The position numbers and the translations under genes are program-made. A DNA stretch of 64,000 bases from Mactra quadrangularis (Eukaryota > Mollusca > Bivalvia > Venerida > Mactridae). Each line of letters begins with the position of its first letter. Position 1 is the stretch's first letter. The notes below the pieces were generated by a model. It was not told the origin of the DNA, made no database searches, and saw nothing but the letters and a program-made list of their open reading frames with translations. The stretch is from the NCBI GenBank assembly GCA_025267735.1, contig CM046309.1, positions 59,275,319 to 59,339,318 of the forward strand. Direction: 5' to 3'. Positions 52,984 through 64,000 of this stretch are shown in pieces.

Positions 52984-52991
52984 TATTTATA
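52984..52991 (-). promoter_or_regulatory. TATA box of the SLC5 gene
   Basis: TATAAATA on the minus strand within AAGTATAAATACC, 93 bp upstream of the ATG. This would give a 5' UTR of about 60-65 nt without an intron. Confidence 0.65.
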
Positions 52992-53208
52992 CTTGAGATA
53001 CTTTCATTAAACATTGATGTTTCGCTACAGTTGATGAAGCGATTAAAAGTATAGTTGACGAACTTATTGAATATTTAATTAGAATGGAATTTTCCCAAAC
53101 AAAATCAATACTCGAAATGTAATTGTGATAAATACTAGTAAAAACAAGAAAAGATTAATGCAAAGCATTAAATACCGTCGGATAGTGATAATATTATTTG
53201 TACATAAT

Positions 53209-53432
53209 GCCACAACAAATTGATCATATGTTCTATGGATTCGCTCGCACCTTAATTTTGACGGTTTTTACTAAAAAAATATTTTTATTTCCTCGCTCGC
53301 TCTTAAAAATTTGGTCAAACCGCTATATAAAGCAAGTGAATAAAGACTTTTTTAAAAAAGATTTCTTCGCTCGCTCGCCCCATTTTTACCCCAGAAAAAT
53401 CCGTAGAACATATGATCAACTTGTTGTGGCCT
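53209..53432. mobile_element. MITE, 224 bp, second copy of the GGCCAC family
   Basis: GCCACAACAAATTGATCATA left, TATGATCAACTTGTTGTGGC right; about 90 percent alike to 1216-1440 by eye. About 220 bp upstream of the SLC5 TATA box. Confidence 0.88.
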
Positions 53433-54194
53433 AAATCAAAAGAGAAAACAAAGATATATGCGACAAAAAGAGTACAAAATTCTGTATTCTAAGGTATAAT
53501 ACAGAACATGTGAAGTGTTTCATGATTAAATGGCACAGTTTATAAATCTATATATTTACTACATTATTTGATTAATACATTATTTCTTTTTACAAACTTA
53601 AAAAATACGGTTTATTGGCCACTAATTACAGCAATAAATTTATGTTTACTAAATATACTCTCATGTCTACGTGTTTTAGTCTAAACCAGGGTTTAGAAGA
53701 GAAGATAATTAGCAACTTCTTGGAGAAACTCCTTTTAAACATGATATATAAATGTTTTAAAGAATAAATGAAATTTATGTATATAAATACACGCCAGATT
53801 TTACATCATGCATTTAGCGCTTCGTATACGATAAACCCGAGCTCGCGTATTTGCTTATTTACCACGAGTCTATAGCAAATCTGTTCACGGAGACGTGAGT
53901 GAAATATGTACGGTACGTGGATTTTTAGCCTGAACCTCAATTTAGGGGAGCAGATATTTTTCAATGTCTTAAAATATAAATTAAGGATAAAATGTTCTTT
54001 AAAATGCCCCCCAAAAGCACGAAATTTTATTGCAGTACTATAAAACTAAAAATTAATACAATTAAGCACTGTCAACATTTGTAAATAATAAAAATGAGGA
54101 CGCAAGTAAAAGAAATCATGAACTGCTCCTACCATGGTTATCAGATTCTGACGACTCCAATATACCACCGGCCTTCATGCCGGCGGTAAATAAA
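53433..54194. other. Intergenic, nothing recognised
   Basis: AT-rich DNA with no repeat family, RNA or coding signal that I can support. Confidence 0.5.
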
Positions 54195-54372
54195 ATTGGC
54201 GCCATCTTGGACACCGTCTTGGACGCTATCTTGGACGCCATCTTGAACACCGTTTTGGACGCCATCTTGGACACCGTCTTGGACGCCATCTTGGACGCTA
54301 TCTTGGACACCGTCTTGGACGCCATTTTGGACGCCATCTTGGACGTCATCATGGACGTCGTCTTGGACGCTA
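54195..54372. repeat. 12-bp minisatellite (TTGGACGCCATC)
   Basis: About 15 units TTGGACGCCATC / TTGGACACCGTC / TTGGACGCTATC. Because 12 is a multiple of 3, frames stay open on both strands (ILDTVLDA on the plus, KMASKTVS on the minus). No other coding evidence. Confidence 0.9.
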
Positions 54373-54905
54373 TCTTACAATATAAGCGTTGGAAAAGCAA
54401 AATGATGTAGGATTGGAAATAATTTAATGACCCTTGGCTCTTTGGCTCATAGTTATTTGCTTGCTTTTGCAATTAACAAATGTTTGAATGAATTTATGTT
54501 TTAGTTGAACAGTTAAACAGTCAAACTTATCTGATAATGAATTTGAAAACTTATCACATAGTTTCACATAGTTTTGAGCCAGATGTGTTGAACACATAAA
54601 CACTTGGTTTGTTGGGCTCTTGATAAAATATTCCAATGACTGATATACTCATATTACATGAGTTTAACTGCATGACTTCAGGTTCTAATACTTGATATTT
54701 CACATCACAAAATGTCAGTAAGGAACATGAAATATTCCTTAATTGAATTTATAACACAATATTTCATTATCACACTTTGATACAGTCATTGAATATTAAA
54801 ACTATTTACAACTTTATCTACATTTATACACTATATTCATAGTCACATTCAGCATGAACAGATACCGTAAAAACACAGATCTTTTCCTCAGCAAACAAGC
54901 AAAAA

Positions 54906-55200
54906 GGAGCTCAGTCACTAGCATGCAAGTCTACTGATCGAGAGGTCGTGGGTTCAATTTTTTGGACGATGCATACTTTGGCATGAAATTATTTTTACGG
55001 CCATTCTCCTTCCTACCAATAATTCTCAATTATGCAGGGCAGTTGTCAGTCACTGGCGAAAGTATGTGCTTACTACAGTAGTTGGTTAACAGCTAAATCC
55101 AGAGATTTAGCCTTTCCTGGAACAGTGAGTAGGTTGACTGACCGCCGTTATATAGCCTATATAATGTGTTGCTACGGCGTTAAACTCAACAAAACAAACA
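54906..55200 (+). mobile_element. tRNA-derived SINE (family 1), most complete copy
   Basis: Head with GAGCTCAGTCACTAGCATG and B box GGTCGTGGGTTCAA, central GTTGGTTAACAGCTAAATCC, tail GCTACGGCGTTAAACTCAAC plus (AAACA)n. Used here as the reference for the other four copies. Confidence 0.85.
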
Positions 55201-55577
55201 ACAATACGTGTGCATGCATGCATCAACCTCAAACTTTGTCCCAACAGAGACATGTAATAAAATAAATTTAAATAAAAACATCGAGAAACATTTTATCATT
55301 AAAACATCAAAGTTCGGAGATCGTATCTTATTTCTCATATTGAATAATCTTCACTTACTGCGCGCCAAGCATGACTTACAAGTACATGCTTGCATGTTCA
55401 CCTTGAAATTTTGAGTAATTTTCCCAATGAAAATATCATTGATGTAACATTGTCCATGGACTGATTGACTGCAAATTATATAAAGCATTCAACTGGAAAA
55501 ATGTGTTTTGTTTTATTTCAAATAACCTGTAACAGAAAAAAACTTTCAAATGTATTTTCATTTGTTTTACATCATGT

Positions 55578-55680
55578 ACTTCAAAGCCCAGGAGGCCGGC
55601 ACGGTCCCTAATCAATAACACTATAATATACATACAGTGCTTTTGATTCGGGGCCGTGCCGGTCGCCTGGGCTTCAAAGT
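55578..55680. repeat. 103-bp GC-rich inverted repeat
   Basis: ACTTCAAAGCCCAGGAGGCC-GGCACGGTCCC faces GGGGCCGTGCC-GGTCGCCTGGGCTTCAAAGT; arms about 36 bp with few mismatches around a 30-bp AT-rich loop. The arms are strikingly GC-rich for this region. GACTCGGGGCCATG near 62775 is a related end. Confidence 0.85.
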
Positions 55681-56764
55681 AGAATGTAAACGTTGAGGGA
55701 AAGGTTCTGAAAGGGTTATTATTTAGCTGGTATTGATAAAGAAAAGTGTCCAGGAAACATGGTAAGGTGAGCGGCTGCCAAACATAAACGGGTTTGAAAT
55801 GTTGAAAAAAACGGCGATCAATTCAATTAAAAACAACAACAGGCGAACTGTTTGCGGTCTTTGGAAACCTTTTGTACAAATGCTATAAAAACTTGATATT
55901 GATTATTGCTATTTCATGCGATTTTTGACGACTTTTAAGTCTAAAATGCTTAATTTATGAAGAAATGGTCTCTATATTAGCTATTAAGACCACCCACTTT
56001 GATTCTACTTTCACGATCTTATATCACTTTTCTGCTCCTTTGTTATATATCTATTCTTTTATTCAATATTTCTTATGTACTGTCCATGTAATTCAATCTT
56101 GTAACCACTCCTATTGCCCGACTACTTTATTTTTTGCAGATGTTTATTGTATATACATGTACCTTAAGGGGAGAGCCGTAACTAAGTTACAGAACTTGTG
56201 GCTCAACCCGATTGCCGTATATACATATAGTTATTTGTTATTATTATATTTGTTGTATTTCTGTAATTGTAAATATTACGGGCAATGAAATAAGTTTAAA
56301 CTAAACCACTTTGGTGGTTCAAATAGTAGAACTTAAAGGTAATAATTAAGTTGTCTAAATCAAACATAACTTTAATAAAAATACATTAGTGTTGTTTGAT
56401 GCATGAAACGATAACAAAACTAATAAACAAACCAACTGACTTAATAGTTAATGTGTGGAAAGTTTTCACTTCTTACAGTTGAAAGTATGACATATGGACA
56501 GCGAAGTCTATATAGTTCCCAAATGGGCAGTTAGCTCATAAAGCGCTCACTTGGAAAGTATATTTAATGGAAAAAACAATGTCTACTTAAAAATTCTAGA
56601 ATTTTTTTACGAAGAATGTTTCGGTTGATTAATTTTAAACTTTCAGTGGAAAATTACATTTAGTGATAAAATTAAATACAGTGGACCCCAAAAGTCAGTC
56701 TTTGACGGATGAAAATTACGTACAGCCGACAGTGCTTACCGCATGTTATTTTATAAATAGTCAA
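55681..56764. other. Intergenic, nothing recognised
   Basis: The 107-codon frame at 55965-56288 has random-looking composition. No repeat family identified. Confidence 0.45.
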
Positions 56765-57155
56765 AGTTTACATACAATGTCTGGTTAACAGTAGCATCAT
56801 GTTATACTGTTCAAGACAAGTCCGGTTAACAGAAGCATTATGTTATACTGTTCAGGACAACAACTTTAAATATCAAATTAATAAAAACAAATGTAAAAAT
56901 AAAGTCGAATCGTGAACTTTTATTATTGTAGGTCCTATAAACTTGATATATGAAAACCAAATGCACAATCACACTACATTGTATGTGACATCATGTGTGA
57001 TGAATTTTATTTTGTTCTGTGTTATTGTATATATTAATGGTGGAGGGTTTTTACTTATTTATTTTTTATAATTTATCTTTTTGTACAACGCCATTGAATA
57101 TGTAATATAGAAATAGGCGTTTAATCAAATGAAAAAGTTTAAGTTTAAATTTATG
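56765..57155 (+). mobile_element. Repeat family B, copy 1
   Basis: Two tandem TATACTGTTCAGGACAA units, then GGTGGAGGGTTTTTACTTA, CAACGCCATTGAATATGTAA and GGCGTTTAATCAAATGAAAA. Other copies at 62385-62735, 63800-64000 (inverted) and 40568-40860. The type of element is unresolved (possibly the 3' end of a LINE). Confidence 0.78.
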
Positions 57156-58624
57156 AAATATAGTTTGAATCATGTTTATAAACTAATTAATGCTGAATTT
57201 GAAATGTTCCCTTAGTTACTTTTTGTTCCTTTTTTTAATGGAAAACGAAAATTGATTTTATCCTAAAACATGATTTTGTTCAAAGATTTTTGGAGGGATG
57301 TGTATCGCTACTATAGTCAGGATATCGATCAGTAAACTCTGGGTTCATCAAACATGGGTAGACAAACTAGGGTATGGTAAAATCATGCAATTTTGACGAT
57401 TTTTAAGCCCCGAATGCTTAATTTATCACGAAATAAGACACTATCTAAAATTTAAAGATATTCGGTACTATATGCAGGGTGTATTTTGTTTGAAGTATAA
57501 ATAGTCATATTCGCTAGCGTGTACAGTCTTACCGCCAGGAGCGAAACACGACGAACTTGTATTATCAATTAGCATAGTGAGTTACCCATAATACACAGAG
57601 TCAATAGTCAGCAACTACTGACCATGTTACGCACCTGTTCATCACAAATATTTGATTGAAAGTTAATATGCTTATTTATCAGCACTACATTTACACGACT
57701 AAAAAGGGAATAACTCTTGAAGTACTTTTTTAGGAGTTGTGCCCCTTTTCAGCTGTTTAGTTATGGTTTTAAAACTTTGAAGTGTAAAAATGAATACTTG
57801 TACTCATATAAGATATTTTTATGAAAGATGGTATGCTTATTCATTGTTCACAACTATAGATGGACATAACTCTTGATTATTTATTTTTGGAATTATGCCC
57901 CCTAGTTTTAATTTTAAAATTTCTTCAAATTGAATTTACATTTTTGCATTTCAATACTTAAGACCTATACATAAAAGTAGGTATGCTTATTTATTGATGA
58001 TTCGTCGTCTTAACTATAAAGGGCCGTTACTATGGATGTGTGTTATGGGAGTAATGCCTCTTTTATATTTATATGAATTGATAATTATTGTTTTACTGAT
58101 TTATTTCCTTTGACAAAGTAAGATAAACCTTGCCATGAGCTAAACGCTCGAAAAGAATAACGCGCTGTACTTCGTTGCTCTTTTTAACTTCTATTAATTG
58201 ATACAAAATAAAGTATTTTATGGATAATATTGCTGTACAATTTCGATATTTGACATAATCATAATTTTTATTTAAAAAATAAGTTCAGGCCATCGTTCCT
58301 CCAGCATTCCAGTGCTTTGATTACCATTGGAACGTTCCCAAAAACCTATCTGACATCACAGTCAGTCATACTAAAATAACCCACTCAGTTTTACATACCA
58401 GCAGTCTCGTTACCATATGTACACGTGTTCGGAACGTGCAGCTAGTCTAGTTTTACTTCATTTTACATTTTATCTTTAAGTTAAAACACGCGGTTTTTTT
58501 CTATTAAATTATTTTGGTGTTTTCAGTTAACTGTGGAAATATCTAACTAGTAAGTGAAATGGTTTAAATATTTTAATATTTCTGTGTTTTTTTAATGCTT
58601 CCGTCGTAATGAAGTTCTCGAAAA
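57156..58624. other. Intergenic, nothing recognised
   Basis: AT-rich DNA. A loosely repeated phrase (ATAACTCTTGA ... TATGCCCC, near 57710, 57865 and 58000) recurs every 130-150 bp, perhaps an old tandem repeat. Confidence 0.45.
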
Positions 58625-58705
58625 CATTCGGAACTCCTCAGCCATTCGCTACGAATAACTAAATAAATAATTATTCATTCATGAAAGGTCGAGGAGTTCC
58701 GAATG
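58625..58705. mobile_element. Minimal 81-bp MITE, TIR CATTCGGAACTCCT
   Basis: CATTCGGAACTCCTCAGCCA left, GGTCGAGGAGTTCCGAATG right; only about 40 bp between the arms. A shortened relative of 36053-36411. Confidence 0.82.
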
Positions 58706-59054
58706 CGAAAACATATTTGTCGCTAATCAATATACAAATGTACATGTACCTTAATAATGAAGGAAACCGACACTATAGTCAAATTTCATGGAAGTTTATA
58801 AACTGTCGAGTTGATGCTCGAGCTAGAAACAATAGGTTTCAAATGCTGCGCGTAGCAAACTGCACCAAAACCCCGGGCTCCAAAATTTAAAAAACGATCA
58901 AAAAAGGCCATATAATACATGCAAAATTTACAGTTGAAGTTTTTAGATATATGAGATATTTGATAATTTAGAATGTTAACGTTATATGAAGCACATGTTT
59001 CTGCCTATGGTTATCCTATGTATGTCAACATACTGAAAAAGGAATCTTCAGTAC

Positions 59055-59100
59055 ATTAATGGCGGATGGATCACGTGACCACAATATGGCGGCGGTCTAA
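59055..59100. promoter_or_regulatory. Promoter-like patch without a visible gene
   Basis: AATGGCGGATGGATCACGTGACC followed by AATATGGCGGCGGTC: an E-box TCACGTGA and two YY1-type ATGGCGG motifs within 50 bp, in otherwise AT-rich intergenic DNA. The set resembles the divergent promoter at 12338-12377. No convincing first exon was found. Confidence 0.4.
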
Positions 59101-62100
59101 TTTTCATTTCTGGAATTGTCTATAGGTGATAAATCTTCCAGAAATTATGTAAGAAGTATAATTTAATGACCTTTTACTGTTACAGGGGTGTTTTGTGGAA
59201 TATTTTATGTTTTAGTTATTGTTATTCAAGGCAACATTCATGACAACAGCGTTTATTTACCAAAACATCGCTGTTGTTGGTCGAGCTTAAATTCCTAAAA
59301 GTTTGAATCGAAGTTTCTTTTCAAAGAGTTCAAACATTAATAGCTTATTGACACAATTCCAACAACAGTACGTACCTCTAAGCCAATCCAATTGCTTAAA
59401 AAGCGTTTTGCACATCGATAAATCTCAAATTAAACTGCTTCTCGTGCTTTATCCTAAAAAATACAGATCACGTGCGCTCCGTGCAGAAATTGACATATGA
59501 AATTGACAAGCTTTCCGATCAATTACAGTGCACGGGACACCCGTGCGTAAATGATCACATGATAATAACAAACAGCTTCCATAATGAAAATGTCAAATAT
59601 ATAGATAGATATAAGCAAACTAGTGATTTAAATAAATGAGTCAAATTGACGAACACTATAATAATTGTACGTTATTTTTGAATTTATGAGCGGGTTGGAC
59701 TTACGACGAATTGTTCTGTTTTCATTGGTCAATGGTTCTGTGGTATTTCAAACAGCACTTAAATCTTCCCGATGGCAAGAAGTTATGGCAATCGAAAGTT
59801 TTGTTACACAATTAATTGTAAAACGGGTCTAACTTCTGTCTAAGTTTCAAATTGATACATACATATATTTTTTTCTGTTTTGACTCACGATTCCTCACGA
59901 TTGATAAATCTCATATCAAACTGCTACTTATCTTACTCTATCCAATTAATATATAAGCAATTATACAACAAATAAAGATTTTTCATTTTGATTTTTTAAT
60001 GGAAAATAGTGGCTGTGAAGAGTTGTTGGACAGACGGACCTGGGACCATTCATTCTCAAATATGCAGGTCTATTGTAATACATGTAAAACACATATATTT
60101 TCTATCTATTAATATTCGCAAAAGTTTACACATTTTTTTAATTGTGAACTTGCATTAAGTTTTATTGCTTTGTATTTTTTTCCATTTTTTTCAGTTTTGT
60201 TCTGTTTGTTCAGGCATTTGTGTTACAAATTAGATCATTCCTTTCTATTTAATATAAAATGTGTTTCGATGAGTTGTGGCAGAAAAGAAATTCTTTGGTA
60301 TTGATAAATGTTTATTCATGTGAAGTAAATATTGAAAAATAGTAGCCTAACTACAAATGAGTTTATTTAAGTTTGAAGGGCATTCATATTTTTCATATTC
60401 ATATTTTAAATTTGTAATGATTATAATAATCATACAGAGAGCGACTTATTTGCAGAATGATAGAAGTTGTCAAGTGCAGAGTTTAATCTATTGAATACAT
60501 GACGTATATAGCTCTCAGTAAATACAAGCATTAATACAAATATAGTGCGTACAAAAAACAAAACTTGTTTTGGTAAACATTAAAAATGAGACCATTCATT
60601 TCAGGGGTAGGCAGTAATGAAAATAAAAAATGTGTAATTCATTTTAACAAAATTAGCATGGTTGATAAACCACCACCACTTGGTAAATTATGCTTGTTAT
60701 GGTAGAATGTTTTCCATTATACCAACAACTAAGTCACAAGTAAAATATATCACAATTTGTTATTTTAAAGTCATCCTGGGCATCCCTCGTCGTGGGTTAG
60801 TTCATTGTATTGTTATTATAAACAGTGTTTTGTTTTTTGTACGCACTATATATATTAAGCTCTGTTTTCCACAGAATATCGCTAGTGCAACTTCCTACTA
60901 TCCCCTTACAGAAAGTTGATTTGAAACACTATACTCAACAGTGGGATAATCAAAACGCAAAAGCCACATCACCGTACAATATAGTATATAAATATGACAA
61001 AAATACTTCCGCGTGAGCCCGAAATAACATCACATTATCATTATTGAAAATATTGTCGTTATTTTGTGCTTCTATTACAAATGTTACTACATGTATTTGG
61101 TCATTGGGGGATTTAGTCCTATCCCAAGTTAATTAATAGCTCTTTGTCGGTGTTTTGCAATATCGAAAAATCTCAGACCTGAGCCTTTAAAGCTCACATA
61201 AAGCGATCAGAATTTAATTAGAAATAAAATTTCTTTAATGTAAAAATAGCATAAAACTATATTATAAGTTATGAGGAAAAAAACTTCATTGATATTTCAT
61301 CGATATCACACTCTGAGGTGTTTGGTTTGTAGCAGATCAGTTATGACAGTAGACTTTCACCCTCTGTGTTGGTTCGAGTCTTGTTTAGAAGCCATTACTT
61401 TGGTTTAATCTTGGTTGTGAGAATTTGTTTCACTATGAAGGTTAATTTCTTAGATAATTGCGCGTTATATTGAAATTTATCCTCTGCAAACATGAAGAAG
61501 AAGTGAATCTGCAACAATAGGTCAATAGGCCCGTGTGAAACATACAAATGCATTTCAAAAAGTATACAATCACGTGACAATGACACAATACTTATTTATG
61601 ATCAACAAACATAATGCTTATATGTGAGCACCGTTTTTCTCAACTTACAAAACTGATATATTTTCTAAAACTCGGCTTTAAACTACCCCCATGGAAGGTT
61701 TAATTTTTATGGTGTATAAGACTAAATATGAACTCAGGTTTTGTCTAATCTGTATTTATGCAATCCATCCAGGTTTTTCCTTAGGCTGCGACTAGTTAAA
61801 CTATATTCATGCAATGGCTCGAGTTTAAACTCTGGTTTAAACTCGAGATTATCTTTAAACTAGAATTATGCTATCGACCCTCTTAGTTTTACAAAACTTT
61901 AGTATAACATAATTCCTAGCTACTGTACAGAAAATGATATCTAGGTCATTTAAATGAATAGTTCTTTTTTTAAATTTCATATAATTTATGTACCAGCCAT
62001 TGAAATGATAAAAAAATCATATATTTTGCTTGTAACACGATATCATCTATACCCTGGCTCATGATCGTCATTACAACAACAATAGAGTTTTTTTCGACTA

Positions 62101-62384
62101 CAAATATCTTATTTAAGATTTATTCAAATTCACTGTTAAAATATCTAGTTTAGTTTTGTACATTATGCTAATATATTCAAATTCAACATTTATACGATTG
62201 AAGTTTGACATTTCACTTTTTTTTATAAAACTATGATCGCCTGCCAGTGTTAAAATTTTTCACACGAAAAGCTTATCACATATACTTTACAGAAATCATA
62301 GCCGGTAGATACAGTTCCAAGTCAAAAACAACCCTATTAAGGGCCCTTTAAAGGTGATGTTTCGACACCTTTGGGGGAAATGTC
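59101..62384. other. Intergenic, nothing recognised
   Basis: Frames at 59303-59500 and 60662-61016 show no family features. The only clear structure is the palindrome at 61818-61847. Confidence 0.45.
61818..61847. repeat. Perfect 30-bp palindrome
   Basis: CTCGAGTTTAAAC-TCTG-GTTTAAACTCGAG, 13-bp perfect arms; further TTTAAACT motifs flank it within 60 bp. Confidence 0.8.
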
Positions 62385-62735
62385 TGGTTTACAGTGGCGT
62401 TATGTTACACTGTTCAGGACATGTCCGGTTACAGTAGCATCATCTTATACTGTTCAGGACACCAATTTTCAATATAAAATAAATAGAAATAAATAAGAAA
62501 TTAGTGATGAAAATGTAAAATTAAGTCTTATCATGATCTGTGAAGGATGTAGGTCCAAAAATATGAAATATAAAGGCTTTTTTTTATTTTGTTTTGTGTT
62601 ATTGTATATACATTATGTTTTTATGGTGGAGGGTTTTTACTTACATGTATTTATTTTTTATAACATTTTTGTACAAGGCCATTGAATATGTAATATAGAA
62701 ATAGGCGTTTAATCAAATGAAAAAGTTTTTAAGTT
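62385..62735 (+). mobile_element. Repeat family B, copy 2
   Basis: Same order of motifs as 56765-57155, including the doubled CTGTTCAGGACA units at the left. Confidence 0.78.
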
Positions 62736-62813
62736 TAAGTTTAACCCTACTGTATAAACATCGTACATGGTTTTGACTCGGGGCCATGTTTGCCCCCAAT
62801 GGTTACAAGTATA

Positions 62814-63186
62814 CAGTACCCACCAAAAGTTTGGAGACATTTTGTAGGCTAACTGAATAGCTTTTATCTAAAATTTGATATCTGTTAATTTTGAAATGTC
62901 TTTTAGTTTTGCTTTTCTATTTGGTTATCATTATAATTATAACTGATACTAAAAATAGCATAGAAACTAGGTACTGGAAACTTATTACAATAAACATGGT
63001 TTTGGAGGTTTTGGGATGTCAGATGCTGAATCTTGTAGATGTGTTGCATTCATGTTTTTTTCTTCATTCTATCACAAACCATACTTAAATATATGTATAT
63101 TTAAAATATTGATTCTACTGAAACAATCATAAAAATTCAAGAATTGTAGTAAAGTTCATTTGTCTCCAAACTTTTGGTGGGTACTG
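62814..63186. mobile_element. Tc1/mariner-type MITE, 373 bp
   Basis: CAGTACCCACCAAAAGTTTG left and CAAACTTTTGGTGGGTACTG right are perfect inverses of about 25 bp, flanked by TA on both sides (62812-62813 and 63187-63188). No transposase. Confidence 0.9.
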
Positions 63187-63188
63187 TA

Positions 63189-63799
63189 TATATTTAAACT
63201 TGAACAGAGAAACTTCACTCTTTTACCATTACCAGTGACTAGGATTGCATTTCAATATGATATCAAAGTTAAAACTATACATTGCGGTACATTAATTTAT
63301 GTGAAATGCAGTATGCATAATTGCAATGTTATTCATATCATTTTCCTCATATCGGTTTCCAACTTAGGCGTTGTCTGCATAAAGTAAAAAAATACAATTT
63401 TGACAGTTTTATTTCGTACAATTAAAAGTTAAATATAAGTGCGCTATGACTTGATATAAAAATGTTCAAGGTCATTGTACATAATGGCTTTGTTATCTTG
63501 AAACCAAATATTCTACCACACACGAAAAATAAATCTTAATTTGAAAAAAATATGGGAAAAATACATCCTTTTCGAAACTATTATTTCGTTTAAACGTAAC
63601 ATTATTTCATTTGAGCAAAAAATTATTTCATGAAAAAAAGAAATGATATTTCGTAAAAAAAACAACAAAATAACATTTCGTAAATTAAAAACAAAATAAT
63701 AACAACATGTGTGTATCTCATAAAAATGAAAAAAATCCGCAAAGAACAAAATATTATACGTATAAATGAAATAATTGTGAAAATATAAAAAAGTATTCA
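63189..63799. other. Intergenic, nothing recognised
   Basis: A local run of ATTATTTCGTT / AATGATATTTCGT phrases (63570-63690) looks like a weak tandem repeat. No gene. Confidence 0.45.
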
Positions 63800-64000
63800 A
63801 AATTACACCTAAACTTAAACTTCTTTATTTGATTAAACGCCTATTTCTATATTATATATTCAATGGCATTGTACAAAAAGATAAATTATAAAAAAATAAA
63901 GAAGTAAAAACCCTCTTCCATAAATATATACAATAACACAAAACAAAAAATTAAATTCATCACACATGATGTCACATAGTGTGATTGTGCATTTGGTTTT
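63800..64000 (-). mobile_element. Repeat family B, inverted copy cut by the window edge
   Basis: TTTGATTAAACGCCTATTTC, CAATGGCATTGTACAAAAAG and AAAAACCCTC in the inverse order of copy 1; ends at the window border. Confidence 0.75.

Noticed and set aside
54116..54472. Open frames on both strands across the 12-bp minisatellite
   Set aside because: The period of 12 keeps all frames open; no start context, domain or splice support.
55965..56288. 107-codon frame in the right intergenic region
   Set aside because: Composition is that of random AT-rich DNA; no domain, splice or context evidence.

Overview
The window is AT-rich nuclear DNA of an invertebrate animal, very probably a mollusc and most likely a bivalve. 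Genes are spread over small exons with GT-AG introns, and introns and intergenic DNA are packed with tRNA-derived SINEs, MITEs and tandem-cored repeats of the kind common in bivalve genomes. The species cannot be named from the sequence alone.

Six host genes can be built with consistent splice phases or an uninterrupted frame. From 11955 down to the left edge (minus strand) lies the 5' end of a cation-independent mannose-6-phosphate receptor (IGF2R-like): signal peptide plus domains 1, 2 and the start of 3, in six exons. Back to back with it, across a 478-bp shared promoter interval, a five-exon plus-strand gene (12434-19029) encodes an unrecognised, probably disordered 631-residue protein. 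Then come MPC1 (mitochondrial pyruvate carrier 1; 21709-28703), AMN1 (LRR protein; 33945-44518) and MTRES1/C6orf203 (mitochondrial S4-domain RNA-binding protein; 46810-49678), all on the plus strand. A single-exon SLC5 sodium-coupled monocarboxylate/vitamin-type transporter lies on the minus strand (51074-52891) with a TATA box. The last 11 kb holds only repeats and one promoter-like patch.

Much of the rest is mobile DNA, often with readable target-site duplications (TSDs): a fresh 5'-truncated LINE inserted in a SINE with a 75-bp TSD; a hAT-type element with an 8-bp TSD and a BED-finger remnant, also inside a SINE; a 1.94-kb foldback/Mutator-like element with a 9-bp TSD in MPC1 intron 1; PIF/Harbinger-type MITEs with TTA/TAA TSDs; a Tc1/mariner-type MITE; long-TIR elements; and four pearl/Helentron-like repeats, one with seven 155-bp core units.

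The most unusual structure is a 34-bp minisatellite of about 31 units in the IGF2R intron. It is a reiteration of the exon/intron junction itself, so each unit carries a copy of the 5' splice site. Several other elements sit within about 30 bp of splice sites in IGF2R, the unnamed gene, MPC1, AMN1 and MTRES1. Functionally, MPC1, MTRES1 and the SLC5 transporter share a mitochondrial/monocarboxylate theme, but nothing in the sequence shows that they are co-regulated.
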